Below, piece after piece: positions 22,493-31,950 of a stretch of DNA of 36,309 nt; position 1 is the first letter of the stretch, and each line of letters begins with the position of its first letter. Made by a program: the position numbers and the translations under genes. The notes under the pieces were generated by a model. It saw only the letters and a list, made by a program, of their open reading frames with translations. It searched no databases and was not told where the DNA came from. The stretch spans positions 1 through 36,309 of the forward strand of contig VEQY01000031.1 in the NCBI GenBank assembly GCA_018882965.1, given 5' to 3'. The DNA comes from Mycobacterium sp. (GTDB lineage Bacteria; Actinomycetota; Actinomycetes; Mycobacteriales; Mycobacteriaceae).

Positions 22493-22498
22493 TATCCT
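22493..22498 (+). promoter_or_regulatory. Candidate internal -10 element before fhaB
   Basis: TATCCT lies 32 nt before GTG 22531 in the 94-bp gap after fhaA, so the fhaB-pknB part may also be transcribed separately. No clear -35 is seen. Confidence 0.35.
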
Positions 22499-22530
22499 GT
22501 GACGTTGCCGAAGTCGGGACGGAGGGCCGC

Positions 22531-22998
22531 GTGCAGGGACTAGTTCTGCAGCTGACGCGCGCGGGCTTTCTGCTGCTGCTGTGGCTGTTCATCTGGTCGG
22601 TGTTGCGCATCCTGCGCAACGACATCTACGCCCCCGCCGGTGCCGTGATGGCGCGTCGCGGCCTGGCGCTGCGCGGCGCCCGCTCCCCGGTCCGCAGCCA
22701 CCGGGCCGCCGCCCGCCAACTCGTCGTCGTCGAGGGCGCGCTGGCCGGCACCCGGATCACCCTCGGCTCCCAGCCGGTGCTGATCGGCCGCGCCGACGAC
22801 TCCACCCTGGTGCTCACCGACGACTACGCCTCCACCCGCCACGCGCGGCTCTCGCAGCGCGGCCCGGACTGGTACGTCGAGGATCTCGGCTCCACCAACG
22901 GGACCTACCTTGACCGCTCCCGGGTGACGAATGCCGTGCGCGTCCCGGTGGGGACGCCGGTGCACATCGGCAAGACGGTGATCGAGCTACGGCCGTGA
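22531..22998 (+). CDS. fhaB: FHA-domain membrane protein FhaB (FipA)
   Basis: 155 residues from GTG 22531 with GGAGG close upstream. A single N-terminal membrane helix (GLVLQLTRAGFLLLLWLFIW, about residues 3-25) is followed by a short basic linker and a C-terminal FHA domain: LIGRADDSTLVLTDDYASTRHARL and EDLGSTNGTYLDRSRVTNAV. In mycobacteria this protein reads PknA/PknB phosphorylation and links the divisome, including FtsZ and FtsQ, under stress. The next gene pstP starts inside its stop region (GTGA overlap). Confidence 0.97.
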   Translation: MQGLVLQLTRAGFLLLLWLFIWSVLRILRNDIYAPAGAVMARRGLALRGARSPVRSHRAAARQLVVVEGALAGTRITLGSQPVLIGRADDSTLVLTDDYASTRHARLSQRGPDWYVEDLGSTNGTYLDRSRVTNAVRVPVGTPVHIGKTVIELRP

Positions 22999-24386
22999 CC
23001 CTCGCCCTGAGATACGCCGCCCGCAGCGACCGCGGCCTGGTGCGCGCGAACAATGAGGACTCGGTGTACGCCGGGGCGCGGCTGCTGGCCCTGGCCGACG
23101 GAATGGGCGGCCATGCCGCCGGCGAGGTGGCCTCCCAGCTGGTGATCGCCGCGCTGGCGCCCCTGGACGACGACGAACCCGGCGGTGACCTGCTGGGCAA
23201 ATTGGAGGGCGCGGTACGCGAGGGCAACGAGGCCATTCACGAGCAGGTCGAGATCAACCCCGACCTCGACGGCATGGGAACCACGCTGACCGCCATCCTG
23301 TTCGCCGGCGACCGGCTGGGCCTGGTCCACATCGGCGACTCCCGTGGCTACCTGCTGCGCGACGGCGAACTGACGCAGATCACCAAGGACGACACCTTCG
23401 TGCAGACCCTCGTCGACGAAGGCCGGATCACCGCCGAGGAGGCCCACAGCCATCCCCAGCGCTCGCTGATCATGCGGGCGCTGACCGGTCACGAGGTCGA
23501 GCCCACCCTGATCATGCGCGAGGCCCGCGAGGGCGACCGCTACCTGCTGTGCTCGGACGGTCTGTCCGATCCGGTCAGCCAGGAGACCATCCTGGAGGCG
23601 CTCAAGATCGGAGACGTCGCCGAGAGCGCAGATCGGCTCATCGAACTCGCGCTGCGCGGCGGGGGACCGGACAACGTCACCGTCGTCGTCGCCGACGTCG
23701 TCGACCACGACTACGGTGCCCAGACCAACCCGATCCTGGCCGGGGCGGTCTCCGGGGAGAGCGCCGAGACGGCGCGGCCCGACACCGCCGCCGGCCGCGC
23801 CTCGGCGATCACCCAGCCGCCCAGCGACGTGACAGCGGTTGCGTCCGAACCGGATCCGCCACCGACCCGGTCGCGGCGGCGGCCACTGATCGCCGCCGCG
23901 CTGATCGCCCTGCTCGCACTGGCCGGGGTCGGGGTCGGCTACTCCGTCATCCGTAGCAACTACTACGTCAGCGCCTACCGCGACAACGTCGCGATCATGC
24001 GCGGAGTCCCCAGCTCGATCCTCGGTGTCCCGCTGCAGCGGCCGTTCCTGCTGGGCTGCCTCAACGATCGCAACGAGCTGTCCCAGATCAGTCCTGGCCA
24101 GGCGAGCTCCGAGCTGGACTGCACACTGATGCGGCTGGGGGACCTGCGCCCCTCCGAGCGCGCGCAGGTCACCGCGGGCCTGCCGACGGGGAGCCTCGAG
24201 GCCGCCATCGATCAGTTGCGTGAACTGGCCCGCACGTCATTGCTGCCGGTGTGTGCGCCGCCGCCGGCCACGCGCAACGCCGGGACAGCGCCCGCCCCGC
24301 GCAGTCCCGGCGCGGCCACGAAACCACCCGCCAAGCCGGCGGCGCCACCGCAGAAACCGGGCACCGACTGCCGGGGGGTCGCGTGA
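22995..24386 (+). CDS. pstP: PP2C-type serine/threonine protein phosphatase PstP
   Basis: 463 residues from GTG 22995, overlapping fhaB by 4 nt. The cytoplasmic PP2C domain (1-235) has the metal-binding ALADGMGGHAAGEVAS, the HIGDSRGYLLRDGELTQITKDDTF motif and LCSDGLSDPV and GGPDNVTVVVADV. A membrane helix (LIAAALIALLALAGVGVGYSVI) at about 298-320 leads to an extracellular C-terminal part with cysteines and a Pro/Ala tail. It removes phosphate from PknA, PknB, PbpA and other substrates. It is about 50 residues shorter than the M. tuberculosis protein, mainly by a shorter external tail. Confidence 0.97.
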   Translation: MTLALRYAARSDRGLVRANNEDSVYAGARLLALADGMGGHAAGEVASQLVIAALAPLDDDEPGGDLLGKLEGAVREGNEAIHEQVEINPDLDGMGTTLTAILFAGDRLGLVHIGDSRGYLLRDGELTQITKDDTFVQTLVDEGRITAEEAHSHPQRSLIMRALTGHEVEPTLIMREAREGDRYLLCSDGLSDPVSQETILEALKIGDVAESADRLIELALRGGGPDNVTVVVADVVDHDYGAQTNPILAGAVSGESAETARPDTAAGRASAITQPPSDVTAVASEPDPPPTRSRRRPLIAAALIALLALAGVGVGYSVIRSNYYVSAYRDNVAIMRGVPSSILGVPLQRPFLLGCLNDRNELSQISPGQASSELDCTLMRLGDLRPSERAQVTAGLPTGSLEAAIDQLRELARTSLLPVCAPPPATRNAGTAPAPRSPGAATKPPAKPAAPPQKPGTDCRGVA

Positions 24387-24417
24387 CGGCCGGCGCCCGA
24401 GCCCGGGCGGACCGGGC

Positions 24418-25815
24418 ATGACCACCGCCCCGCAGGCCCCGGTGGTCCTGACCCGGCCGCTGCCGACCCGCCGCAACGCCGAACTGGGTCTGCTGAGCTA
24501 CGCCACGCTCATCACCGCCGTCGCGTTGCTGATCGTGGAAGCCAACCAGCAGCAGTCCCTGAACTGGGACCTGCTGAGCTACACCCTGGTCTTCCTGACC
24601 ATCTTCGTCTGCGCGCATCTGGCCATCCGGCGCTGCGCGCCCTACGCCGACCCACTGCTGCTGCCGGTGGTCGCGCTGCTCAACGGACTCGGTCTGGTGC
24701 TCATCCACCGGCTCGACCTGGCCAAGGAGCCCGGCGCCTCCGGGCCGAGCGCCGGTCAGCAGATGCTCTGGACCCTGGTCGGCGTGACGGGTTTCGCGCT
24801 GGTGGTCATCTTCCTCAAGGACCACCGGTTGCTGGCCCGCTACGACTACATCTGCGGTGCCGCCGGCCTGGTGTTGCTGATCATCCCGGCCCTGCTGCCG
24901 GCCAGCCTCTCGGAGACCAACGGCGCGAAGATCTGGATCCGGCTGCCCGGCTTCAGTATTCAGCCCGCCGAGTTCTCCAAGATCCTGCTGCTGATCTTCT
25001 TCGCGGGGGTGCTGGTCACCAAGCGTCACCTGTTCGCCAGCGCCGGCACCCATTTCCTCGGGCTCGACCTGCCCCGCCCCCGCGACCTGGCTCCGCTGGT
25101 GGCGGCGTGGGTGATCTCGGTCGGGGTGATGGTGTTCGAGAAGGACCTGGGCACCTCGCTGCTGCTCTACGCCTCGTTCCTGGTGCTGGTCTACGTCGCC
25201 ACCGAGCGGTTCAGCTGGGTGGTCCTCGGACTGGGCCTGTTCGGACTGGGCAGCCTGGCCGCCTATCACGTCTTCGACCACGTGCGCAGCCGGGTGCAGA
25301 CCTGGATCGACCCGTTCGCCGACCCTGAGGGCGCGGGCTATCAGATGGTGCAGTCCCAGTTCAGCTTCGCCACCGGGGGAGTGTTCGGCGCCGGGCTGGG
25401 CAACGGCCAGCCCGACACCGTGCCGGCGGCCTCGACGGACTTCATCCTGGCCGTCGTCGGCGAGGAGCTCGGGTTGGTGGGGCTGGCCGGAGTGCTCATG
25501 CTCTACACCGTCGTGATCGTGCGCGGACTGCGCACCGCGGTCGCAGTGCGCGACAGTTTCGGCAAGCTCCTGGCCGCCGGCCTCGCCTCCACACTGGGCA
25601 TTCAGCTGTTCATCGTCGCGGGCGGGGTGACCGGCCTGATCCCGCTGACCGGCCTGACCACCCCGTGGATGTCCTACGGGGGCTCCTCACTGCTCGCCAA
25701 CTACCTGCTGCTGGGCCTGCTGGTCCGGATCTCCCACGCCGCCCGGCGCCCGCTGGACACCGGCCAGCACACACCCATCGCGGCGGCCCGCACCGAGGTG
25801 ATCGGCCGGGCATGA
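24418..25815 (+). CDS. rodA: SEDS peptidoglycan glycosyltransferase RodA
   Basis: 465 residues from ATG 24418; upstream codons in this frame have no better support, and the product starts MTTAPQAPVVLTRPLPTRRN like mycobacterial RodA. About 12 membrane segments. SEDS signature pieces are seen: IWIRLPGFSIQPAEFSKILLL, FEKDLGTSLLL, GAGLGNGQPDTVPAASTDFI, and GLIPLTGLTTPWMSYGGSS. The aspartate in TDFI / EELG region is typical of the active site. It polymerises lipid II in the side-wall machinery, working with PbpA encoded next. The stop overlaps pbpA start (ATGA). Confidence 0.96.
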   Translation: MTTAPQAPVVLTRPLPTRRNAELGLLSYATLITAVALLIVEANQQQSLNWDLLSYTLVFLTIFVCAHLAIRRCAPYADPLLLPVVALLNGLGLVLIHRLDLAKEPGASGPSAGQQMLWTLVGVTGFALVVIFLKDHRLLARYDYICGAAGLVLLIIPALLPASLSETNGAKIWIRLPGFSIQPAEFSKILLLIFFAGVLVTKRHLFASAGTHFLGLDLPRPRDLAPLVAAWVISVGVMVFEKDLGTSLLLYASFLVLVYVATERFSWVVLGLGLFGLGSLAAYHVFDHVRSRVQTWIDPFADPEGAGYQMVQSQFSFATGGVFGAGLGNGQPDTVPAASTDFILAVVGEELGLVGLAGVLMLYTVVIVRGLRTAVAVRDSFGKLLAAGLASTLGIQLFIVAGGVTGLIPLTGLTTPWMSYGGSSLLANYLLLGLLVRISHAARRPLDTGQHTPIAAARTEVIGRA

Positions 25816-27290
25816 ACACTCCACTGCGGCGGATCGCGACGGCTGTCATGGCACTGGTCGTCCTGCTTCTGCTCAACGCCACCGTCACCCAGGTGTTCCG
25901 GGCCGACGGCCTGCGGTCTGACCCGCGCAACCAGCGCGTGCTGCTCGACGAGTACTCGCGACAGCGCGGCCAGATCACCGCCAGCGGCCAGTTGCTCGCC
26001 AACTCGCTGTCCACCACCGGGCAATACCGGTTCCTGCGGGTCTATCCCGAGCCGCTGGCCTATGCACCGGTCACCGGTTTCTACTCGCTGCGCTACTCCA
26101 GCACCGGTCTGGAGCGCGCTGAGGACTCCGTTCTCAACGGATCCGACGAGCGGCTCTTCGGCCGGCGCCTGGCCGACTTCTTCACCGGGCGTGATCCGCG
26201 CGGCGGGAACGTGGACACCACCGTGGTGCCCCGGGTGCAGCAGGCCGCCTGGGACGCCCTGCAGCGCGCCGGCTGCAACGGCCCGTGCAGGGGTTCGGTG
26301 GTGGCGCTGGAGCCCGCGACCGGCCGGATCCTGGCGATGGTGTCCGCACCGTCCTACGACCCCAACCTGCTGGCCAGTCACGACGCCACGGTGCAGGGCC
26401 AGGCCTGGCAGCAGTTGCGCGACGACCCCGCCTCGCCGCTGACCAACCGCGCCGTCGCCGAGCGCTACCCGCCGGGGTCGACGTTCAAGGTGATCACCAC
26501 GGCGGCCGCCCTGGCCGCGGGCGTCGGCGAGAACGACCCGCTGACCGCCGCCGCACAGATCACCCTGCCCGACAGCACCGCCACGCTGGAGAACTACGGC
26601 GGGCGCCCGTGCGGCGACGGTCCGACGGCCACGCTGCGGGAGGCCTTCGAAAAATCCTGCAACACCGCTTTCGTCGAATTGGGTATCCGCGTCGGCGGTA
26701 AGGCGTTGCGCGCTACGGCCGAGGCTTTCGGGTTCGACGCGCTGCCCGACCCGATGCCGCTTCAGGTGGCCGAGTCCACCCTCGGACCGATGAGCGACGC
26801 CGCGGCCGTCGGGATGTCCAGCATGGGCCAGAAGGACGTGGCGGTCACCCCGTTGCAGAACGCGATGGTGGCCGCGGCGATCGCCAACGCGGGTGTGGTG
26901 ATGGCGCCCTACCTCGTCGAGCGGCTCGAAGGCCCCGACCTGTCGCAGATCAGCACCACCGCGCCGCAGCAACAGCGTCGCGCGGTTTCACCGCAGGTCG
27001 CGGCTAAGCTAACGGATTTGATGGTCGGCTCCGAAATGTTCACCCAGCAGCAGGAGGCGATCCCCGGCGTGCAGATCGCCTCCAAGACCGGGACCGCCGA
27101 ACACGGCACCGACCCGCGCAACACCCCGCCGCACGCGTGGTACATCGCGTTCGCGCCGGCGCAGAGCCCCAAAGTCGCGGTGGCGGTGGTGGTCGAGAAC
27201 GGTGGCGACCGGCTGTCGGCGACCGGGGGAGCGCTGGCCGCACCGATCGGGCGGGCCACCATCGCCGCGGCATTGCAGAGGTTGCCGTGA
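25812..27290 (+). CDS. pbpA: Class B penicillin-binding protein PbpA (transpeptidase)
   Basis: 492 residues from ATG 25812, overlapping rodA by 4 nt. One N-terminal membrane helix ([22 protein letters not shown]) anchors it. The transpeptidase domain carries all three active-site motifs: SxxK in [12 protein letters not shown] (nucleophile serine), SxN in [12 protein letters not shown], and KTG in [13 protein letters not shown]. It crosslinks stem peptides and is a known PknB substrate and PstP target in mycobacteria. Length matches the M. tuberculosis protein (491). The pairing with RodA is the standard SEDS-bPBP unit. Confidence 0.97.
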   Translation: MNTPLRRIATAVMALVVLLLLNATVTQVFRADGLRSDPRNQRVLLDEYSRQRGQITASGQLLANSLSTTGQYRFLRVYPEPLAYAPVTGFYSLRYSSTGLERAEDSVLNGSDERLFGRRLADFFTGRDPRGGNVDTTVVPRVQQAAWDALQRAGCNGPCRGSVVALEPATGRILAMVSAPSYDPNLLASHDATVQGQAWQQLRDDPASPLTNRAVAERYPPGSTFKVITTAAALAAGVGENDPLTAAAQITLPDSTATLENYGGRPCGDGPTATLREAFEKSCNTAFVELGIRVGGKALRATAEAFGFDALPDPMPLQVAESTLGPMSDAAAVGMSSMGQKDVAVTPLQNAMVAAAIANAGVVMAPYLVERLEGPDLSQISTTAPQQQRRAVSPQVAAKLTDLMVGSEMFTQQQEAIPGVQIASKTGTAEHGTDPRNTPPHAWYIAFAPAQSPKVAVAVVVENGGDRLSATGGALAAPIGRATIAAALQRLP

Positions 27291-27312
27291 GCCGAGCGAA
27301 GCGAGGCAAGCC

Positions 27313-28494
27313 ATGAGTCCCCGCGTCGGCGAGATGCTCTCGGGGCGCTACCGGCTGCAGCGGCTGATCGCAACCGGCGGCATGGGCCAGGTGTGGGAAG
27401 CCGTCGACAGCCGCCTCGGACGCCGGGTCGCGGTGAAGGTCCTCAAGCAGGAGTTCTCCTCCGACCCGGAGTTCCTGGAGCGGTTCCGCGCCGAGGCGCG
27501 CACGGTGGCCATGCTCAACCACCCCGGCATCGCGGCCGTGCACGACTACGGCGAGACCGAGATCGACGGCGAGGGCCGCACCGCCTACCTGGTGATGGAA
27601 CTGATCAACGGCGAACCGCTGAACTCGGTACTCAAACGCACCGGCCGGCTGTCGCTCCGGCACGCCCTGGACATGCTCGAGCAGACCGGCCGCGCGCTGC
27701 AGGTGGCCCACGCCGCGGGCCTGGTGCACCGCGACGTCAAGCCGGGCAACATCCTCATCACCCCCAGCGGCCAGGTGAAGCTCACCGACTTCGGCATCGC
27801 CAAGGCGGTCGACGCGGCTCCGGTGACCCAGACCGGCATGGTGATGGGCACCGCCCAGTACATCGCTCCCGAGCAGGCCCTCGGAGAGGACGCCACCGCG
27901 GCCAGCGACGTCTACTCGCTGGGAGTCGTTGGCTACGAGGCGGTTTCGGGTAAGCGCCCGTTCGTCGGAGACGGCGCGCTGACGGTCGCGATGAAACACA
28001 TCAAGGAGACCCCCGCGCCGCTACCGCCCGACCTGCCGCCCAACGTGCGCGAGCTGATCGAGATCACCCTGGTGAAGAACCCGGGCATGCGCTACCGCAG
28101 CGGCGGACAGTTCGCCGATGCCGTGGCCACCGTACGGTCCGGGCACCGCCCGCCGCGGCCCCACTCCGCGCCGACCATCAAGGCGACGCCGGCGGCGATC
28201 CCCGGCGTGAAGCGTTCCCGGCCCGAGCCACGGCCGACCACGACGACACCGCGCGTGCGGGCCGCCACCCGCCAGCAGCCGGCCCGTCGGGCGTTCTCCG
28301 CCGGCCAGCGGGCCCTGCTGTGGGCGGCCGGTGTTCTGGGCCTGCTGGCCATCGTCAGCGCAGTGCTGCTGGTGCTGGCCGATCAGCAGAACCGCAACAC
28401 CCCGCCACCCCAGGTGATCGAGACCGAGACCGTGACCCCGGGTGTGCCCGAGCCCGCGCCGCTGCTGCCCCCGGACACCGGCGGCATACCGTGA
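27313..28494 (+). CDS. pknA: Serine/threonine protein kinase PknA
   Basis: 393 residues from ATG 27313, 22 nt after pbpA. The kinase domain has the Gly-rich loop [11 protein letters not shown], Lys42 in VAVKVLKQ, catalytic loop [19 protein letters not shown] and APEQ. A Thr-rich activation loop ([18 protein letters not shown]) supports autophosphorylation. After a Pro/Arg juxtamembrane linker comes one membrane helix ([20 protein letters not shown], about 337-360) and a short external tail without PASTA repeats. It controls cell shape and division together with PknB. It is shorter than the M. tuberculosis protein (431) in the linker. Its stop overlaps pknB by 4 nt. Confidence 0.97.
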   Translation: MSPRVGEMLSGRYRLQRLIATGGMGQVWEAVDSRLGRRVAVKVLKQEFSSDPEFLERFRAEARTVAMLNHPGIAAVHDYGETEIDGEGRTAYLVMELINGEPLNSVLKRTGRLSLRHALDMLEQTGRALQVAHAAGLVHRDVKPGNILITPSGQVKLTDFGIAKAVDAAPVTQTGMVMGTAQYIAPEQALGEDATAASDVYSLGVVGYEAVSGKRPFVGDGALTVAMKHIKETPAPLPPDLPPNVRELIEITLVKNPGMRYRSGGQFADAVATVRSGHRPPRPHSAPTIKATPAAIPGVKRSRPEPRPTTTTPRVRAATRQQPARRAFSAGQRALLWAAGVLGLLAIVSAVLLVLADQQNRNTPPPQVIETETVTPGVPEPAPLLPPDTGGIP

Positions 28495-30356
28495 CGACGC
28501 CGCCGCACCTGTCCGACCGCTACCAGATCGGCGAGATCCTGGGCTTCGGCGGCATGTCGGAGGTGCACCTGGCCCGCGACCTCAGGCTGCACCGCGACGT
28601 CGCGATCAAGGTGCTGCGCGCCGACCTCGCCCGCGACCCCAGCTTCTACCTCAGGTTCCGCCGCGAAGCCCAGAACGCCGCCGCCCTCAACCATCCCGCG
28701 ATCGTCGCGGTCTACGACACCGGCGAAGCGGAAACGCCCAGCGGACCGCTGCCCTACATCGTCATGGAGTACGTCGACGGGGTGACGCTGCGCGACATCG
28801 TGCACACCGACGGCCCGATGCCGCCGCGGCGGGCGCTGGAGGTCATCGCCGACGCGTGCCAGGCGCTGAACTTCTCCCACCAGAACGGCATCATCCACCG
28901 CGACGTCAAACCCGCCAACATCATGATCACCAAAACCGGCGCGGTGAAGGTGATGGACTTCGGCATCGCCCGGGCGATCGCCGACACCGGCAACAGCGTC
29001 ACCCAGACCGCCGCGGTGATTGGCACGGCACAGTACCTCTCGCCCGAGCAGGCACGCGGTGAGACCGTCGACGCCCGCTCCGACGTCTACTCGCTGGGCT
29101 GCGTGCTCTACGAGGTCCTCACCGGCGAGCCCCCCTTCGTCGGCGACTCCCCGGTCGCCGTCGCCTATCAGCACGTGCGCGAGGACCCGATCCCGCCGTC
29201 ACTCAAGCGTGCGGGCATCTCGCCTGAGCTCGACGCGGTGGTGCTCAAGGCGCTGGCCAAGAACCCGGAGAACCGCTACCAAAGTGCCGCAGAGATGCGC
29301 GCCGACCTGGTCCGGGTGCACAGCGGGGAGAAACCGGAGGCGCCCAAGGTATTGACCGCCGCCGAGCGCACCCAGCTGCTGGCCGCCGTCCGCGGCCGCG
29401 GCGCCCGCGACGGAGGGGGCGCGCCCTACCGGCCCGGACGCGACCAGCCCGTCGGATCGCGGGCCCGCTGGCTGGTGGTGGCGGCGGTACTGGCGGTACT
29501 GACCGTGGTGGTGACGGTGGCCATCTACACCGTCGGTGGCAAGACCCGGGCGGTGCAGGTGCCCGACGTCCGCGGTCAGGTGTCCGCCGACGCGATCGCC
29601 ACCCTGCAGAGCCGGGGTTTCAAGACCCGAACCCAGCAGCGCCCCGACAGCACGGTGGCACCCGACCGGGTGATCAGTACCAACCCGGCGGGCAACGCGT
29701 CGGTCAGCGCCGGCGACGAGATCCTGGTCAGCATCTCCACCGGGCCCGAGCAGCGGGAGATCCCCGACGTGGCGAACCTCAGCTACGCCGATGCGGTCAA
29801 GAAACTCAGCGCGGCCGGGTTCGGCAAGTTCAAGCAGGGCGAGGCGCCGTCGAAACCCGAGCAGAAGGACAAGGTGCTCAACACCGTCCCGCCGGCCAAC
29901 CAGTCCTCGCCGATCACCAACGAGATCACCATCGTCGTCGGGACCGGGCCGCGCACCCGCGAGATTCCCAATCTCGGCGGGCAGACCGTCGAGGTCGCGA
30001 CGAACAACCTCAACACCCTCGGATTCGAGACCATCCTCACCGCCCCGGTCGACAGTCCCGAGCCGGCCGGTCTGGTGCTCGCGACCGAACCCCCCGCCGG
30101 TTCGCCGGCCCCTGTGGACGGGGCGGTGACGCTCAAGGTCTCCAAGGGCAACCAGTTCGTCATGCCCAACCTGATCGGGCAGTTCTGGGTCGACGCCGAA
30201 CCGGCGCTGCGCGCCCTGGGCTGGACCGGCACCCTGGTCAAGGGACCCGACGTGCCCAACAGCGGTCAGCGGGCCAACGCGGTCGTGGTGCAAAACCCGC
30301 CGCCGGGTTCCGGGGCCGACTTCGGCGGGTCGATCACGCTCAGTTTCGCTGGCTAG
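28491..30356 (+). CDS. pknB: Serine/threonine protein kinase PknB with four PASTA domains
   Basis: 621 residues from GTG 28491 (GTGA overlap with pknA). Kinase domain: [15 protein letters not shown], Lys40 in [29 protein letters not shown], and the activation loop [18 protein letters not shown] holding the two threonines that are autophosphorylated. One membrane helix ([21 protein letters not shown], about 330-350) precedes four extracellular PASTA repeats (starting near [26 protein letters not shown] and FVMPNLIGQ) that bind muropeptides or lipid II. It is the master regulator of growth and peptidoglycan synthesis, acting on the operon's other products. The stop lies in a tandem repeat shared with trpG. 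Confidence 0.98.
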   Translation: MTTPPHLSDRYQIGEILGFGGMSEVHLARDLRLHRDVAIKVLRADLARDPSFYLRFRREAQNAAALNHPAIVAVYDTGEAETPSGPLPYIVMEYVDGVTLRDIVHTDGPMPPRRALEVIADACQALNFSHQNGIIHRDVKPANIMITKTGAVKVMDFGIARAIADTGNSVTQTAAVIGTAQYLSPEQARGETVDARSDVYSLGCVLYEVLTGEPPFVGDSPVAVAYQHVREDPIPPSLKRAGISPELDAVVLKALAKNPENRYQSAAEMRADLVRVHSGEKPEAPKVLTAAERTQLLAAVRGRGARDGGGAPYRPGRDQPVGSRARWLVVAAVLAVLTVVVTVAIYTVGGKTRAVQVPDVRGQVSADAIATLQSRGFKTRTQQRPDSTVAPDRVISTNPAGNASVSAGDEILVSISTGPEQREIPDVANLSYADAVKKLSAAGFGKFKQGEAPSKPEQKDKVLNTVPPANQSSPITNEITIVVGTGPRTREIPNLGGQTVEVATNNLNTLGFETILTAPVDSPEPAGLVLATEPPAGSPAPVDGAVTLKVSKGNQFVMPNLIGQFWVDAEPALRALGWTGTLVKGPDVPNSGQRANAVVVQNPPPGSGADFGGSITLSFAG

Positions 30357-30386
30357 GGTTTCGCCGGCTGGGGTTTCGCCGGCTAG
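30342..30386. repeat. Three tandem 15-bp repeats at the pknB/trpG junction
   Basis: Three head-to-tail units (30342-30356, 30357-30371, 30372-30386) of the form GGTTTCGCCGGCTAG with one or two changes. The palindrome CTAG in units 1 and 3 gives TAG on both strands; unit 1 supplies the stop of pknB and unit 3 the stop of trpG. Unit 2 has CTGG and so no stop. Confidence 0.85.
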
Positions 30387-31054
30387 GCCGGCTCGCCGCG
30401 GGCCGCCTTGACGGTGTCGGCCACCTCACGCTCCAGCGAGCGCACCAGCGACTCGTCCGGGGCCGCACCGCAGTAGGACAGCCAGTTGGCGAGCATCCGG
30501 TGCCCGCCCTCGGTGAGGATCGACTCGGGGTGGAACTGCACCCCATGGATGGGCAGGGTGCGGTGGCAGACGGCCATGATCACCCCGCCCTGGGTGTGGG
30601 CGATGACCTCGAGTTCCGCGGGCACGGTCTCGGGCAGGATGGTCAACGAGTGGTAGCGGGTGGCGGTGAACGGATTGGCCAGACCGCGCAGGACACCGCT
30701 GTCGGAGTGGTAGACCTCGCTCGTCTTGCCGTGCAACAACTCCGGGGCCCGGTCGACCGTGCCGCCGAAGGCCACCCCGATCGCCTGGTGTCCCAGGCAG
30801 ACCCCGAGCACCGGGGTCTGGGTGGCCGCGCAGGCCCGAACGACCGCTATCGAGGCGCCGGCGCGTTCGGGCGTGCCGGGACCGGGGCTGAGCAGCACGC
30901 CGTCGAAAGCCCCGGCCGCGGCCGCGATCTTCTCGTCGTCGGACAGCCGCGTGTCGTCGTTGCGCCAGACCTGGGCGTCGACGCCGAGCTGGCCCAGGTA
31001 CTGGACCAGGTTGAACACGAAGCTGTCGTAGTTGTCGACGACCAGAATCCGCAC
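30383..31054 (-). CDS. trpG: Aminodeoxychorismate/anthranilate synthase glutamine amidotransferase subunit
   Basis: 223 residues from GTG 31054. Class I glutamine amidotransferase: the N-terminus [20 protein letters not shown], the nucleophile elbow [13 protein letters not shown] with the catalytic cysteine, and [16 protein letters not shown] supplying His and Glu. The [10 protein letters not shown] motif forms the oxyanion region. It releases ammonia from glutamine for the partner TrpE or PabB chorismate enzyme; in mycobacteria one copy may serve both tryptophan and folate, so pabA is an equally fair name. TAGCCT 6 nt before GTG suggests a leaderless mRNA. The usual neighbour between it and crgA (DUF881, Rv0012) is absent here. 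Confidence 0.94.
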   Translation of the reverse strand: MRILVVDNYDSFVFNLVQYLGQLGVDAQVWRNDDTRLSDDEKIAAAAGAFDGVLLSPGPGTPERAGASIAVVRACAATQTPVLGVCLGHQAIGVAFGGTVDRAPELLHGKTSEVYHSDSGVLRGLANPFTATRYHSLTILPETVPAELEVIAHTQGGVIMAVCHRTLPIHGVQFHPESILTEGGHRMLANWLSYCGAAPDESLVRSLEREVADTVKAARGEPA

Positions 31055-31060
31055 CGGGTC

Positions 31061-31066
31061 AGGCTA
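31061..31066 (-). promoter_or_regulatory. -10 hexamer for trpG
   Basis: TAGCCT on the minus strand ends 6 nt before GTG 31054, consistent with a leaderless transcript. Confidence 0.5.
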
Positions 31067-31163
31067 CCCACGGTCGGGATCGGGTTGCTGCGGCGGTCAC
31101 GGTAATCTCGTATCCCGGCGTCATCCCCGCGAAGTAACCCCGAAGCCCCCCACGAAGGTAGCC

Positions 31164-31445
31164 ATGCCCAAGTCCAAGGTTCGCAAGAAGAACGACTTCA
31201 CCGTCAGCCCGGTCAGCCGCAACGCGGTGAAGGTCAAGGTCGGCCCGTCAAGCGTCTGGTTCGTGGTGCTGTTCGTCGGCCTGATGGTGGTGGGCCTGGC
31301 GTGGTTGCTGGTCTTCCAGTTGGCGGCCTCCGGGTTCAACACCCCCGCCGCGCTGCAGTGGATGGCCGACCTCGGGCCGTGGAACTACGCCATCGCCTTC
31401 GCGCTGATGATCGCTGGGTTGCTGCTCACCATGCGGTGGCGGTGA
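31164..31445 (+). CDS. crgA: Cell division protein CrgA
   Basis: 93 residues from ATG 31164 with GAAGG upstream. N-terminal basic [20 protein letters not shown] is the conserved CrgA start, followed by two membrane helices ([20 protein letters not shown] and [15 protein letters not shown]) and MRWR at the end. Length equals M. tuberculosis CrgA. It sits in the membrane at the septum, binds FtsZ, FtsI, FtsQ and CwsA and helps assemble the divisome. It is divergent from trpG and followed by an inverted repeat and DnaA-box cluster. Confidence 0.96.
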   Translation: MPKSKVRKKNDFTVSPVSRNAVKVKVGPSSVWFVVLFVGLMVVGLAWLLVFQLAASGFNTPAALQWMADLGPWNYAIAFALMIAGLLLTMRWR

Positions 31446-31451
31446 GAGGAC

Positions 31452-31469
31452 AATCACACCGTTGTGATT
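31452..31469. promoter_or_regulatory. Inverted repeat after crgA
   Basis: AATCACA-CCGT-TGTGATT, perfect 7-bp arms with a 4-nt loop, 6 nt after the crgA stop. No T-run follows, so it may be an operator or a weak hairpin rather than a classical terminator. Confidence 0.5.
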
Positions 31470-31477
31470 CATCCCCA

Positions 31478-31513
31478 TTGTGGATAAACCCTGTGGATAA
31501 ACCCCGTGGATAG
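31478..31513. repeat. 13-bp tandem repeat with two DnaA-box matches
   Basis: TTGTGGATAAACC, CTGTGGATAAACC and CCGTGGATAGCAG begin at 31478, 31491 and 31504. On the minus strand the first two give TTATCCACA, a full match to the DnaA-box consensus and to the mycobacterial form; the third is a 7-of-9 match and contains the GTG start of the PH-domain gene. Confidence 0.7.
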
Positions 31514-31943
31514 CAGCGTCGCGCCTGCTCAGTGGGGTCCTCGCCCCGCCGCGATCGCGATGGTGGCGCTGGCGGGCCTGCTGATGGCGGTGGGCTGCGT
31601 CGCCGTCGCGGTCGACGCGCCGGGGCGGATCCTGACCGGCGTCGCGACGGTGGGGCTGCTGGTCTTCGCGCTGGGGTCGTGGCGGGCCCGCCCACGGCTG
31701 GCGATCACCGGGGCCGGGCCGGACGCGGCGCTGCTCTACCGCGGCTGGCTGCATAGTCAGCTACTGCGCCGCGCGGACATCGACCTGATCCGCATCACCG
31801 AGTTCCGCCGGCTGGGCCGCAAGGTCCGGCTGCTGGAGATCGACACCTCCGGCTCGCTCATCGTGCTCAGCCGGTGGGATCTGGGCTGCGAGCCGCTGAC
31901 GGTCCTCGACGCGCTGACCGAGGCGGGCCTGGCCGGCCGCTAG
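31506..31943 (+). CDS. PH-domain membrane protein (Rv0010c-like)
   Basis: 145 residues from GTG 31506, inside the third DnaA-box-like repeat. Two membrane segments at the start (AAIAMVALAGLLMAVGCVAV and ILTGVATVGLLVFALGSW) form a hairpin, then a cytoplasmic bacterial-PH domain: RPRLAITGAGPDAALLYRGW, RADIDLIRITEFRRLGRKVR and LEIDTSGSLIVLSRWDLGCE. M. tuberculosis Rv0010c holds the same place between crgA and ppiA. Role unknown; it may relate to division. No ribosome binding site is visible. Confidence 0.85.
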   Translation: MDSSVAPAQWGPRPAAIAMVALAGLLMAVGCVAVAVDAPGRILTGVATVGLLVFALGSWRARPRLAITGAGPDAALLYRGWLHSQLLRRADIDLIRITEFRRLGRKVRLLEIDTSGSLIVLSRWDLGCEPLTVLDALTEAGLAGR

Positions 31944-31950
31944 CCGGCGG

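Noticed and set aside
27291..27312. GAGCGAAGCGAG element before pknA
   Set aside because: A common short motif of high-GC actinobacterial intergenic DNA; nothing here supports a specific role.
31452..31469. CRP/FNR-like binding site
   Set aside because: The halves are in the opposite order (TCACA...TGTGA) to the CRP consensus, with only 4 bp between.
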